Positions 1 through 13,102 of a stretch of 52,105 nucleotides of DNA are shown here, piece after piece. The first letter of the stretch is position 1. Every line of letters begins with the position of its first letter. A model generated the notes under the pieces. The model did not search any database and was not told where the DNA came from. It saw nothing but the letters and a program-made list of their open reading frames with translations. Source of the stretch: Xylaria sp. FL1777 (taxonomy: Eukaryota; Ascomycota; Sordariomycetes; Xylariales; Xylariaceae); NCBI GenBank assembly GCA_022578965.1, contig MU400764.1, positions 1-52,105 of the forward strand, written 5' to 3'. A program made the position numbers and the translations under genes.

Positions 1-811
1 TTTAGCTTATTTTAAGCTAATAAATATATAAAAAAATAAAATATAACTGCGTTTTTTTTTAGTTTAATAGCAAAGTTTTTTTGCTTTAATTATAGTAATA
101 TGTTTGCTTTGCTAATATTAAAAAACTTAAATAAATTATAAAACTCTTTTAAAATTGCTATAAAATCAAAGTAATTAAAGCTTTTTTTTAACTTTTTAAG
201 CTATATAAGTTTAAGTAATTAAATAATAGCATAATAGCAAGCTTAATTTTAGCAAGCTTTTATAAACTTAGTTAAGCTAAGTATTTTTATTTAAAAGTAG
301 CATAATTTAAAAAACCATTAATTAGTGCTTAAATTTAATATAATTTTTTTATTTTTTAAAGTAGTTTAAAATAATAAAAAAAAGCTGTTTTTAAAGCAAT
401 AATTATAATTAATAGTTATATATGCATGCTTAATTTTGCAAATAATACTATAACTATTAGTTAATTTATAAATAATTTAATAAGCTTTATAAGTAAAAAA
501 TTTACTTTTAATAGCATGTTATAATATAAGTATATAAAAAAATACTTGCTATAATTTATAATAAAAAGCAAAAATAAAACTAATATAGTTATATTTAGCG
601 CATAAATTAAAGTTAATATAAGTTTTAATAAGTAGTTTTATAAAGCTAATAAAATAAATAGTATAAAAAGTATAAAAATAGCATAAAATAAGTATATAAA
701 ATAATAACTTTAGCTTAAAACTTATAGCTAATATAAATAGTATTAAGCTTATTATTTGTTTTTTAAGTTATAATGCTATAGCTTTTATAAAAGAAATATA
801 TAAAACTTTAA

Positions 812-1033
812 TTGCTATTTTTAGTTTTTTTTATTTATGTTTTAGTTTTTATTTACTTAAATTTTTTAAATAGTTTATTTTTAAGTAGTATTATTATTAT
901 AGCTAGTATAGCTACTAAATTTATTATTTTTATTATTATTATTATTATTATTATCTTTAAGCTAAAAGCAATTAAAAGTAATATAGCTAAGTTATTTATA
1001 GCTATAGCAAGTAAAATTTTTATAAAGGTTTAA
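812..1033 (+). other. Short open frame antisense to E1a gag region
   Basis: A 73-codon frame, almost all Ile, Phe, Leu and Lys. The same frame is open in all four E1 copies (also 32304-32525, 45671-45892 and 51057-51278). It lies antisense to a Thr/Ala-rich low-complexity part of the gag region, so it may stay open only because its sense strand lacks codons that this mutation process turns into stops on the other strand. I do not regard it as a demonstrated gene. Confidence 0.3.
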
Positions 1034-2558
1034 ATTTAAACTACTTTTATTATTATTTTAAAGTTAATTTAGAAAAGTTCTAAAAATATAACAGTTTTTT
1101 AAAATATAAGTATTATTATTACTTTAGTTATTTATATATTTTTAGTTTTAGTACTAGTTATAACCTTTATTATTATTGCTTTTATAATATTAGTTTTAGC
1201 TTTTGTAATTATTATTGCTTTTATAAAATCTTAGGTTATTATTATTGCAATTGCTATTATAGTTATTGTTTTTGCAATAATAGTTCTAGTTATTAAAACT
1301 AGTATTGTTGTTTTTGCAGCTAGTGTTAATATACTAATTGCTAGTTTAGTTTTGCTTAGTATTTAAGGTTAATTTACTAATAGTTTAAATAACATTTAAC
1401 TTTGGTTTTTTTTATTGCAGTTTAAGCGTTATTTTTTAGTTATTAATTTTTAGCGTTATTATGTAGCATTAATTATATTAGCTTGTATAATTAATAAAAA
1501 GTTATAATAATTTATTAACTTTTATTAAAATAGTACGCTTAGTTTTTAGTAGTATAATAAAGCTTTTTTGCTTTTATTTTAGCAAATATTCTAAAGTTTA
1601 ATGCTAACAAAATATTAATTAAATAGCTTTAAGTTTTAGTTAGCTTGTTAACTTGCTTGTTTTAATTATATGCTTATATTAGCTTATAAAAAAGCAAACT
1701 ACTTAAGCAAAGTTTTAGTTTAATTTAAAAATACTTTTTAATTAGTTTTAAATTGTTTTTTTTTTAAAGTTAATAACTTTTGTAATATTAATTAATAAGC
1801 ATTTTTATAGTTTTAGTTTATATTGCTATACGCGTATAAAATCTTGTTTTTATTGCAGTAAAATTTTTAATTAGCTTTTTTAAAAATAGTTTAAAGTTTT
1901 TTTACTTACTTTAACTAGCGTTAATAAATAAATTTCATGCTAAAAAAGTTATAGTTAAACTTTAATAGTTAGCTAAAATTAGCATTTTTAAATAAATAGC
2001 GTTAATAGTAATATAAGCGATTTTAACGTAATTAGTATTTAGGTTTTCTTTAATTATGCTTTTTATTAAAGCTAAAAAATAAAAAGTTATTATTATTACT
2101 AAGATTTCTATATTTTTATTTTTAACTTAAGTTGCAGAATTGTTTTTTAAGGTTTAAAAAGTTCTTTTGTTTTTTTAAAAATATTGTTTTTTAGTTTTTT
2201 TGTTTACTTGATTATAAAGTAGAAATAGTACAAGCTATTTTTAATTTTAAAGCAACTTATTTGCTTTTATTTTTTTGCTGCGCAACTTGCTACTTTAGCT
2301 TTCCGATTTTAGCTAAAAGCTATACAATTTATGTTTACAATAGTTAAGTATTAGTACTTAAAGCACTAAGTAATTATTATTTGCTTAAGCTTAGTTCTAG
2401 AAATAATTCGTACTAAGTTTGTTTTTAGTTTATTATTAAAATCTGTTTTAAAAAAAAGCTATTAAAAATAGCACTAGCTTATATAGTTAGTTAATGTTTA
2501 GCTATTTTATAGTATAACAAAGTATTATAAGTAACTTTATTTTAAAAAGCTTTAAAAT

Positions 2559-2751
2559 TGTTATAAAAGGTATAAAGCATTAAAAGTTAAATATAATAAT
2601 TAATATATCTTTAGTTTTATAGTAAATATTTAATAAAACTAAAGCTTAAAAAAAGGAGGAAACTTTTATAAAATAAGTATAAAAAAAATATCCCATATAT
2701 ATATATAACTTATAACATGTGCTAAAGTACTTAAGTAGCTTAATTATAACA
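2559..2751 (-). repeat. E1a 5' LTR (193 bp)
   Basis: One of six copies of the same 193-bp sequence. On the minus strand it runs from TGTTATAA-type to GTAACA-type ends, the inverted TG...CA ends expected of an LTR; here the outer end reads attataaca. It contains a run of TA dinucleotides near 2696-2708 and the shared core gctaaagtacttaagtag. Confidence 0.9.
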
Positions 2752-5700
2752 GTTATTTTTTAGCGTTTAGTTTTATAAAAATATTTATAATATAAATAGC
2801 TTTAATTCTTTATTTTATAATGTTTACGTTATAAAAGTTTTTATAGCAGCTATAAATAGTAAGCTTTTTTTAATGATTTAAATACTTTTGTTTATATTAG
2901 TAAGTTTTTTTAGCAGCTATTTATTATTTTAAAAAAAAAGTTTTTAGCTATTATTTTTTATTATTTTTATATATTATTTTTAAAACTTTATTTAGTAAAA
3001 AACAATAAGCTAGCTTTTATTTATTATAAAGCTTTAGTTTATTAAAATGTTTTATATTATTATTTTTTTAATAATTGTTTAAAGCTTTTTTTAATAGCAG
3101 TTTTTTTAGAAATTTTATAAATAATAACTATTAAATATTTAGTTTTTATACTACAAGTTTTTATTTTTTATATAGTTTTAGCTTTATTACTAAAACTATT
3201 AAATCTTTTATAAATATAATATTAAACTTATTAAAGCAAAAATTATTATTTTTATAGTATTTTTTAATTTTAAATAAGTACTATATTAATATTATAAAAC
3301 TTTTTATAGCTATAAATTTTAATATTTAGCTTATAGCTTATAAAAATGCTTTTAAATATTTAGTTTTTAGTTTAAGCATATAAAGTAACGTTTTATTTAC
3401 GTTTATTAAGCAGTTTTATGCAATAAAATATGTTATAAAAGCTTTTTTTTAAAAATTAAGCGTTTTTTTATTAAGCAACAAGTTAAAAATATAAAAAACT
3501 TCTATTAAAATTACATATAATATAAACTACTAATATTTTAATGCTTTTTTATTGTAATACTTTTTATGTATTAAGTATATTGCTTTTTTTTATATTTATT
3601 AAACTAAGTTTAAAAATAAGTTTTAGTAAGTTTTGCTATTTTTAAAAAATGTATAACTAAAGTGCTTTTTTAGTACTATTTTTTCTTTTTTTTTTAAGTT
3701 TTTAAAAAACAAACTTTTTATAAAAGTTACTTTTTTTTATATAAAATAAAATTTTAAAACAAACTTTAAAAAAACATTAACTAAAAAAAGCAGTATATTT
3801 TTTAACTAAACATTTTTTGCATTTAGTTTTTTAATTTATAAAAAAAGCTAATAAGCTAAATATTTTTTATACTTTAAACTTTTAATAATTACTAGCTTTT
3901 TTTTAAAGCTATTTTTAAAAAGCTTTTAGTTTTTTAAAAAAAGCTTTTTATAATTAGCAATTAAGTTTATATATATATGCTTATTTTTTTTTTTTTTTGC
4001 TTTTTTTTTAAAGTTTGCTATTTTTTGTGCTAATTGTTTATATGCTTTAATATTAAGTATTAACCCTTTAAAACTTTCAAAAAAAAATGCTTTTATTTTT
4101 AGCTAATTTGTAGTATTAATAACTTTTTTAAAAATAAAAAATATAATAATTAAAAGCATATATGTATAATAAAAGTAATTTTTAATAATATTTAAGCATA
4201 TATATGCTTTTTGCTATGTTTTATAATTAAATAAAAAGTATAAACAAGTTAAAAATTTTAATATAAATTAAAAGTATAAAAGCAAATAGTATAAAAAATC
4301 TAAAATATTAATATTAATATTAATATTACTTATTATATATAGTTTAATATTTTTAATTGCTAATTTAAGTTATTATTTTTTAATAATTGCAAGATTTTCT
4401 AAATATAAATGCTAAAAGCATTTATGCTAAATATAAAAAGTTAAAACTTATTAAGTAAATAAAATAGCAAAATTAAATATAAATAAAAAATTTAATAAAG
4501 CAAATATAATAAAAAAAAAGCTAAAATATATATTTTTAAACTAATATACCTTTTTTTTATAAACTTATTATATTATTTTTAATTTATTAATTAATTATTT
4601 TATTGCTAAAATAAATTATTAATTGCTAAATGTTTTTATAATAATTATTTTTTATATATTTATATTAATATTAATTAAAAAATAAACAAATAAAATAGTT
4701 TTAGTTAATTAAGTAGTTACTTTTTAATTTCTTTTTTAATATACTTATAACTTATTTTTTTTAAACATTTATTGCTATTAATAGCAAAGTAAATAATTTA
4801 AGCTTTAGTAAATATAAAAAAAAAGCTTGTTTTTTTTTTTAATTTGTTTTTTTTTAAATAGTTTTAAAGCTTAGATTTTTTTTGCAATTTTTTTTCTTAG
4901 TGCTTAAATCTTTAAATTATTTAGTTTACGCTTTTATTATAAAAACTTTATTCTTAAGTAGCACAATTAATACTTGCTTAACTAAGCACTTAAAAAATGA
5001 TTTTTTTATTATTAATAAAGTTTTAAATAATTAAAAAGCATTATAGCAATTAATTAATATTTAAGAAATTAATACTGCTTAGCTAATAAATAGTTGCATT
5101 TATAATATTTAAGAAATTAAGTTTATTAATAAATAACAAAATATATATGCTTTTTTTTTTTTAAATTTTATTTTTTTTATTTAGCTAACTTTTTTTATTT
5201 TATATAACTAAGCATTAAGCTATTTATAAATCAAAATTTTTAGTAGTAATACTAGTAATAAATATATTTAATAAAAAGTTAGTTATAATTTTTTTTATAT
5301 ATATTATATAAATTAATATATTTAAGCTAGCTTTAGTTAAATAAAAAAGCAAAAGCATTTAAAATTTTGCTTATTATATATAAAAATAACTAAAAGCAGT
5401 TCTTAAAGCAAATATATATATTAGATTTTTTATAATTTTTGCTAATTTATAGCTATATTTATATAGCTATTTAAAATATAAAATGTTATACTTTATAAGC
5501 ATTACAAACAGTTATTAATAATAGCTAAAAGCAAAAAATATATAAAGCTTTATTTTTTTTTTTTTTGTTATACTATTTTAAAATAAAGGTTTAATATATA
5601 TATTAATTATACGTTTATTATTTAATTATAAAATTATTTATTTTATAAGTTTAAAAGCAATATAGCTAAATATTTTAAAGCTAATATAGTAACTATAGCA

Positions 5701-8700
5701 ATTAAAAAAGATTTTATGCTTAAAAACTTAAAAAAACAAATAGTTTTAATTAAAAATACTTTTGTTTGCTTAACTAAAAAAAAAAACTAAGTTAAAACGC
5801 AAATTAAAGCGTTTTTTTTAAGCTAATTTTATTGCTTAGCTTATTAAATATAATATTAATAAGCAATAATTTAGTATTGCTTAAAAAGTTAATATAACGC
5901 TTAAATGTTTAAAGAAATAGCCAAAAAAATAAATCAAATAAATTACATAAAATAAAATAAAATAAAAAAATTAAACGATTTGCTTATATAGTAATGCTTT
6001 TTTTAATACAATTTGCAATTATTTTTTTTTATTGCATATTTTATAGATTTTTTCTTAAGCATAATAAATAAAAAAAAAATAGTTATTATATAAAAAGTTA
6101 AACTATAACATTTATAAAAACAAATATATAAAACTTCTGCAATAAAAAAATCAAAAATATATAAAATAAGAATTATTAATACTAAATTATTAAATTTCTT
6201 TTCGTTTTTTTTTTAGTTTTTATTTCTTTAGCTTTATATAATTAAATAATTCTGCTTATTTTTTTGTAGTAAGATTTTATTTTTACTAAGCCTGCTTTAA
6301 ACTTTATTTAAGCGTTTATTGTTTTATTAAATGCTTATTATTGCTTAATAATAGCTTTAAATTATTACTAGTAATTTAAGCATATAAAATATAAACTAAT
6401 AACTTTTTAAAGCTTAATAATAATGTTTTTTGCTTTTTAGCAGTTTTAAAATTTTTATTAAATATTAAATAGTTTAAACTAAAAGCAAAAAAAGCTGTTT
6501 AGTTTTAAATAAAAATAATAAAGCAATTAAAAATAAAAAAACTTATATATAAGCATTAATGCAATAAAATAAACTTAGATAATTAAAACTAATAAGCAGT
6601 TTTTATTTTTGTTTTTTTTGTTTTTATATATTTTTAAAAAAAAACAATAATAATTTATATTAAAACTAAACTGCTTAACTATTTAAAAAACGTTAAAATA
6701 AAATAAAAACTTATATTTTTAGCATAATAATAAAAAAAGTACTAATAAACTAGCTATTATAAAACTAACAAATATAAAACTAATAAAAAAAAAGCTATAA
6801 AAAATATGCTTAGTTTTAAGCAAAAAAAAATGGTTTTATATATTATAATTTAATTATATAAACTTATATAATTAGTAAAAATAAAAAATAAAACAATTAG
6901 TAAAAAAACAAAAAGTAAAAAAAAAAAAATCTATTGCTTTAATTTTTGTTAGTTATTACTTTTTAAAGCGCTTTATAATATAATAGCTAAAAAAATAAAG
7001 TAAGCTATTATATTTTTTAGTACTTAAAATATTTAAAGCGCTAAAAGTTATATTATAGCTTTTATAAACTTGGAAAGCTTTTATAACTTATTATATTTTT
7101 TTTGCTTTTTATAGCTTAATTACTATAGCTTTAATTATTAAAAGCTTTATTATTTTAGTTTAGTTTTTAATAAATAGCTATAGTATTAATAATTTATACA
7201 TTAAAGTTAAAATTCTTTAGTTTTTAGTACTTTTAGTTATTTTATATAAATTGCTTTAATTTTTTAAAAAAAAATAACTTTTTTAATTTTTTGCTAGTTA
7301 GTTTTACTAATTAATATTACTTATAATTAATATTTTTTTTAACTTTATAAAAGCTAATTTATTTATATAGCAACTTTTTATTGTTAAACTTATTTATTAA
7401 AAGTATAATATTATAAAAAAAAACAAAAAAGCTTTTTTTAAATAATTACTTAATTTTATAAGCGTTTTTTTAAAATTTAGCTTTTATAGCTAATTTTTTT
7501 TTCTTAGTTATAATTGCTTTAACTTTTATAATATCTTAATTATAACGTTTTAGCTGCTTAACTTTAGCTTTAATAAAATCTTTATAAAAAGCAATATTTT
7601 GTTACTTAATTACTTTTTATATTAATATTACATTTTTTACTAGCAAAATTAGCATTTTTTTATATATTAGCTTATATAAACTGCAGCTATAATAATGCAT
7701 AAAAATGCAATTTGCTTATACTACTAAGTTTAAGTATTTTAGCTAATTCTTTTTAGTTTTATTTATTATTTATATAAAGCTTTTTTTTATTAGCTTATAA
7801 TTTTTTTTAATAAAGCTTTAAGCTTAAAAATAATAAGCTAAACTATAGTTTATTTTATAGCTTAAAATATTTACTATGCTTTTTATTTTTTTTTTAAATT
7901 TAAAGCTATTATTATACTTAATTTTAATAAGAACTTTGTATTCAAACACGATTTTCTTTTTAATAAATTTAAGTATTTTTAAAAAATCTATGTGTTTTAA
8001 AAGCTTAGCTTTTAAATAAGTTGTTATTTTACATTTTACTTTTATAATAGCTTTAAATTTATTGCTTAATAGCATAATTTATATATTTATAACTTAAAAA
8101 ACTAAAAAATCTAAAAAGTAATTAAAACAGTATTTTTTAGTTTTTTTACTATTAGTAGATTTTTAGCAATTAAAGCAACTAGTAATTATAATATAAATAT
8201 TTTAATAAAAGCCTTTTTAGTAATATTTTTAAGTTATTTACTAAGTTATAAATATTTAGCTTTTATATGTTATTTTTTTATAGTTTTTTTTAATAAAAGC
8301 TTTTTAAGTTTTTTTATTATTAATGATTTTTTTTAGCATTTTTTTAAACTTTGCTTTTTTTTAAAAAATAAACTTGTTAATAAAAAATTTAAAAGCTTTT
8401 TTTCTAAAGTAACTTTGCTTTTTTTCTGTTATAAGTTTTTTTAAAATTTGCCTAAAAACAAAATACTTAGCAATTTGCTTGCTTTTTTTGCTTTAATTTT
8501 TTTTTAAATATAACAAAAATTCTATTCTTTAGTATATTAAGCTTTTAATTAGTTAATTGCTTAATTTTTTATATATAATAGTAATAGCTATTATATATAG
8601 TTAAAAATTAATAAAATCTTTTATATTTTTTTTTTAATAATTATTTAACTTATTTAATAGCTTAAAAATTTTTTTAAAAAGCTTATTAATAGCTATATAT

Positions 8701-8924
8701 TTTTTTTTTAGCATATAATAAAGTATAAAATTAAAAGTCTTTATATATGCTATTTATTTTGTTAATTAAGCATTTAGTAATGCTAAAAATTTATTATTTA
8801 GCTAAGCTATAAAAACTTTTGCATTAGTTTTTAAGTAAAATATAATCTTATAAAAATAGTTGTGCAATTTTTAAAAAGTTTTAATAACAGCAAGTTTTTT
8901 TAGCTTTATAGCATTATATTTTTT
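2752..8924. other. Unclassified decayed AT-rich sequence, left flank of E1b
   Basis: About 6.2 kb between the end of E1a and the start of the E1b 3' LTR. I found no reverse transcriptase, transposase or host-gene motif that I can defend. It has the same base usage as the decayed elements, and a minus-strand reading with few stops other than Gln/Trp/Arg-type ones crosses roughly 7400-8900, so it is probably another old transposon. Before E1b inserted it was joined to 47615-49334. No internal LTR pair or terminal repeat was seen. Confidence 0.5.
7824..8075 (-). pseudogene. Surviving 83-codon frame, unknown
   Basis: An open frame, Lys/Ile-rich, with phrases such as KIVFEYKVLIKIKYNNSF. Reversing G-to-A changes would make it acidic and polar, as expected of a decayed real coding sequence rather than random AT-rich DNA. 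Upstream on the minus strand the reading continues through stops of the Gln/Trp type. I do not recognise the protein. It lies in the unclassified flank that E1b split. Confidence 0.3.
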
Positions 8925-9117
8925 TATTACAAGAAATATAAAGCATTAAAGGTTAAATATAATAGTTAATATATCTTTAGTTTTATAATAAGTATTTAAT
9001 AAAACTAAAGCTTGAAAAAAAAAGGAAACTTTTATAAAATAAGTATAAAAAGAATATTTTATATATATATATAACCTATAATATATGCTAAAGTACTTAA
9101 GTAGTTTAGTTATAATA
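8925..9117 (-). repeat. E1b 3' LTR (193 bp)
   Basis: Same 193-bp LTR as the other E1 copies; the left end tattac and right end gttataata are decayed TGTTAC and GTTATAACA. The sequence to its right matches, in reverse complement, that just inside the E1c 3' LTR, which identifies it as the 3' LTR of the outer element. Confidence 0.88.
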
Positions 9118-9517
9118 ACTACTTTCTTTTTTTTAATTAAGTTGTTCTTAACTTATATATAAATAAAATTAATTAAAGTAATTAATTTTAAGTATAAATA
9201 ATAAAATAAAATAGTATAAAGTAATTAAGCATAAATATAATATATTAAATAAAATGCTTATATAGTATAATAGTTAAAGTATTTATATATTTATGCTTAT
9301 GTTTACATATTAAGTTATGTTTGTTTTGTGCTATATTTATAGCAGGTTTTATGCTTATATTTTTATTGTTATATGTTTTTTTTTTTTTTTTTCTTTTTTT
9401 TTTTTTTTTTAGCTATTATTAAACAATTAGTTTTAGCTATATATTTTCTTACTGCTATTTTTATACTTATTTTATATTTCTTTTGCTTTTCTTTTAATTA
9501 TTATTTGTATTATAATT
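9118..9517. other. E1b region between antisense reading and 3' LTR
   Basis: About 400 bases of E1 sequence with no gene. It includes long T runs around 9380-9410 and matches 37795-38193 of E1c in reverse complement. In E1c the matching stretch contains a 68-codon hydrophobic frame on the minus strand (37784-37990) that overlaps the T run and is probably a composition artefact. Confidence 0.6.
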
Positions 9518-10887
9518 ATGCTGTTTAAACTTGCAGTAGTTAAAGGTAGTATATATAAACATAGTTATAATTAAAGCTATAATTATAAATATAAACGTAG
9601 AAAATTATTACAACTTGCTTTATGCTTAAATTTATTTAAAAATAAGTTTAATTTTACTATAAAACAAAACTTTAATAAACTTTTTTGCTAAAAGTTTAAT
9701 AACTTTAGTAATAAAAATAAAAACTTTAGTAGTTTGCTTTTTTCTTAAAATAGCTTTAATTTTAATAAAGATTTAAACATTATTAAGCTTTTTATTAGTT
9801 ATAAAAAAAAAATAAAAATAAAAATAAAAATAATTTTAACTTTATAAATTTTAATAAAAATTTAAATGCTAGCTTATATAATTTTAATATAAATAATACA
9901 AAAAATAAATTTAATTTTAATATAAATGTTAAAGTTTTTATGCTAGCTAAACATTAAGCTATTTTTATTATAACTTTTGTTTATAAACTTTATAAATAAA
10001 TTACTAAAGCTAAAAACAAAAAGTATAAAACTATTAAAAAAGCAATAGTTTTAAGTAGTTTGTTAGTATATTAGCTTTATTTTAAGCGTTTTAAAAAAGC
10101 ATTTTAGCTAAAAAATAGCTTACTTTTAAATATAGTTTGCAAATTTAAAAACTTAAAAATAATAGCTTATATAAGCTATATAAATAGCTATACTTTATAT
10201 AAGCTTATAAATTAATTTATATTTATTTTAAATTAGTTTTATTAATAAGTTAACTGCTTGCTATATTATATTTTAATATAATACGTATTTAAAAGTTATT
10301 AAACTAATTTGTTTATTTTTTTGTTTTTTAAAAAAATAACTATAAAAAGGTTATTATAAATAAAAATTGCGCTATTGTTTAAAAAACTTTAAACAATTAT
10401 TATATTAACTTTATAGCTATGCAGTTTTGCTTTTTAAAAGCATTTTTATATTTTTTATTAACTTATAAAGCTTAGTTTTAATTAATTAGCAAAGTTAGCA
10501 ACATAAAAATAAGTAGTTTTATTTTTATTTTGTATAAAGTTTAGCTAACAATTAATAATATAAAAACATTATATTAAATATAAACATTTAATAGTAAAGC
10601 ATAAATCTTTAGCTTATTAAATTATTAAGCTTTTTTATATAAGCATTATAAGTAGCTTTATTTAAACTAACTTTATAAGGTTTTTTAATAGAATTAAAAC
10701 TATTTTTAACGCTAGCAGTATGTTTGTTTAACTGCATTTAAAGTGCAAATTTTAAACTATAAATATGCAGCTTAAAAAGCTACCTTTATTTCTTTTAAAA
10801 AAAATATATGCAAAGCTATATTAATTATTGCTAATAAGTATAAATAAAAGTATTTAATAGGCCTTTTTTAACATAAAAATGTTTTAA
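9518..10887 (+). pseudogene. Antisense reading of E1 (E1b copy), unknown protein
   Basis: A long reading on the strand opposite to E1 pol, between the chromodomain and the 3' LTR. It can start at an ATG at 9518 (MLFKLAVVKGS) and runs about 456 codons, with internal stops of the TAA/TAG type expected from decayed Gln and Trp codons. A stretch near 9790-9830 reads as alternating Asn and Lys; reversing G-to-A changes would make it an Asp/Glu-rich acidic tract. One A appears lost in the poly-A run near 9802, which breaks the frame relative to E1c. The matching reading in E1c (36418-37794) has the same start and no net frameshift. I do not recognise a known domain. Confidence 0.5.
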
Positions 10888-10893
10888 AGTTTA

Positions 10894-10907
10894 ATAATTA
10901 ATATTTT
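10894..10907 (+). repeat. E3 copy 1 left target duplication (14 bp)
   Basis: The sequence ataattaatatttt is repeated exactly at 13103-13116, on the other side of E3 copy 1. Confidence 0.7.
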
Positions 10908-13102
10908 TATCTGTAGTACACTAAAAAAGCAAACAAACTTTTAATTAGGCTATTAGTTATTGCGCAATCTAAAAAAAGCACGTGAAATAGCTAAATAAGT
11001 TCTAAATATAAAGAGGTTTAGCTATTATAACATAACTAAAAAACTAATTAAGTTATAAGTAGCTGCAAAAATATAAAAACAGAGGCCTTTAAACATAAAG
11101 TAAAAACGGCTAAGCATTAATACTAGCTTTTCTTTAAGCTAAAAAAGGTTTACTATAATTATAAAACAAAAGCTAAAACATTTGTTATAAAGCTATTTGC
11201 TACTTATAGTTTTAAAAAAGCTACTTATTATAAGCTTACGTTTACAAACTTTAAAGTAAAGCATAATATAATAAAGTATTAAAAATAACAACATAAAATT
11301 ACAAACATAAAACTACAAAAGTTAAAAAGTATACATTATAAAAAAGCAAAGCAATTAAGCAATTTTATTAAACACTAAATACTAAAATTTTACTAAAACT
11401 TTTAGCTATTAAATATATAATAATGTTAACTTTTAAAGGTTATATAAATACTTTTTAACTAGTTTATTTATATAAAACTTTTAGCTTTTTTATTTGCTAC
11501 AACTTTTTTTGCTTTTTTAATTGCAACTTAAAGTTGTATACTAGCTATAAATATAGCTTAAATATTTTTATTAGTACAAAAATAGCATATAGCTATGCAA
11601 GCTTTAATAAACAATTAAAGTTCTTTATTAATTTTTTTAAGCTAAGAAATTATTAGTAGTACTTAAAATTAAAAGAATTTTAACAGTTAAAATAAGCATA
11701 AAGTAAAGCTTAAAAACGTATAAATATTAATATAGTTAAAAGTACTTATAGAACTATAACTGCTATTTTTAGCGCTTATTTTGCTTTTTTTGCATTATAA
11801 GCACTTAATAAATTTACTAATAATATTACAAGCATAAAAGTTATTAATGTTTTTATATAATTAGCGTAAAAAAAATAGCAATAAGAAATATATAATATAT
11901 TATTATAATATAAGCAATATAGTAGTAATATAGCTTAAGCATTTTAGCATGCTTAATAAATATAAATTTTAAAGCTATTAGCAATACTTTAGTATAAAGC
12001 ACTAAAGCATTTACTTTTATTTTAAGAATTAGCGTTATAGCAAAAAAACATAACAATAAGTAGTTATAAAAACTTAAACTATATAGTAATAAACTATTAG
12101 CTATTTTATTTAGTACTATAAATTAAATAACTAGTAAAAGCTATAGTAAAATAACTTATAATTTTAAATATATAAGCTTAATATTAGTTAGCATATATAT
12201 TTAAGCTAAGCTAGTTATAAATATATACTGCAAAAAACATAATAGTTATAATAAAGTAAATTTTTATATAACTATAATATATTAATAACTAATTATATTA
12301 TAAACTAAGTACTTTAATATATTAAAGCAAACATAAATTAAACATATAGTAATAATAATAGTAAAAATAATAAAATTAATAGTTAAAAAAAGAAAAAATT
12401 AGCATAAATAGCTAAATAAAGTGATTTATTATTTATTGCTACTTTATATTACTTAGTGCATAAGCTATTTATAAGCTATGCTTACTTAGTAAACTTACTA
12501 CAAAAAACATAAAAGCAGTTCAAAAAATAAATATATAAAAAATAAACTAAAAAATAATAAGCAATTAACTTTGCTTATAATTTAGTTATAACTTAGTTAT
12601 AAAAAAACTAGTGTAATAAAAAGCTAGTAGTAATGCTAAAGCAAGCAAACTATAATATACTAGTAATATAATAAAAAAAAGTTTAAAAAAAAACTAAAAG
12701 AAAAAAGCAATATATTTAGCTAAATAAGTGTTAAAACTAAAAAACTACTATAGGTAGCATAAAGCAAGCAGTAATACTAAAGCAAGCAAACTATAAAACA
12801 GAAAAAATACGAAAAAAAAAAAACTATAAAGTAACTACGTAAAAATGCATATACTTAGTTAATAGTATAATGCAAATAAGCAAACAACCTAAAAGCAAAA
12901 AAGTAAAAAGCAAAACACTTAATAAAATCGTAGCAGAACTAGTGCAACCTAAAAGTAAATATAAAATGTTTTTACTTAGTTACTAAAAAAAAAGTAAGCT
13001 GCTTACGGCTTGTTTTTAACCTATAAGCACAGTTTTTACCTATTTATATAAAAAATAAAAACTAGCATAGTTAATAAGCTATTAGCCTAAGTAATACAAT
13101 AT
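10908..13102 (-). mobile_element. E3 copy 1: unclassified 2195-bp mobile element
   Basis: This block interrupts E1b and is homologous, in reverse complement, to 17706-19901. The two copies are 2195 and 2196 bp and match end to end. Each is flanked by an exact 14-bp direct repeat. In the orientation used here the element starts near tattgtattacttagg and ends near agtgtactacagata; the eight-base ends TGTATTAC and TGTAGTAC are weakly inverted. I see no reverse transcriptase or transposase motif. A LINE-like insertion would explain a 14-bp duplication, but identical ends in two copies, with no 5' truncation, would be unusual for that. Confidence 0.7.
11853..12056 (-). pseudogene. E3 copy 1 hydrophobic open frame
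   Basis: A 67-codon frame, strongly hydrophobic, with two or three possible membrane segments (for example VLLIALKFIFI and a C-terminal IAIFFTLII). A homologous 79-codon frame is open at 18717-18956 in E3 copy 2, with nearly the same residues. Its survival in two heavily mutated copies suggests descent from a real coding segment lacking stop-prone codons, perhaps part of a longer membrane protein. No family recognised. Confidence 0.4.

Larger units (their letters stand above)
1..2751 (-). mobile_element. E1a: truncated copy of chromovirus E1 (5' LTR plus gag region)
   Basis: This is the 5' part of a Ty3/gypsy-type element on the minus strand, cut by the window start just inside the reverse-transcriptase region. 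It aligns over its whole length with the 3' part of E1b (from about 44,860), and in reverse complement with E1c (31621-33330 and 23006-23846) and with E1d. It ends in a 193-bp LTR, and the flank after it (gttat...) is unrelated sequence. All cysteine, tryptophan and glutamine codons appear heavily decayed and no gag frame is open. Identity comes from homology to E1c, whose pol domains can be read. Confidence 0.85.

Noticed and set aside
2559..9117. A 6.5-kb element bounded by the same-orientation 193-bp LTRs at 2559-2751 and 8925-9117
   Set aside because: Sequence just inside the first LTR (to its left) matches the 5' internal end of E1, and that inside the second (to its right) matches the 3' internal end; the DNA between them is unrelated to E1. 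They belong to two different elements.
9780..9835. Functional microsatellite (AAAAAT)n
   Set aside because: It aligns with codons of the antisense reading in E1 and is explained by decay of an acidic tract; the copies differ by one A.
10930..11110. Helix-turn-helix DNA-binding domain of a pogo/Tc1-type transposase in E3
   Set aside because: A plus-strand reading (AREIAK-stop-VLNIKRF...) looked suggestive, but there is no supporting DDE motif, the duplication is 14 bp rather than TA, and the match is too vague.
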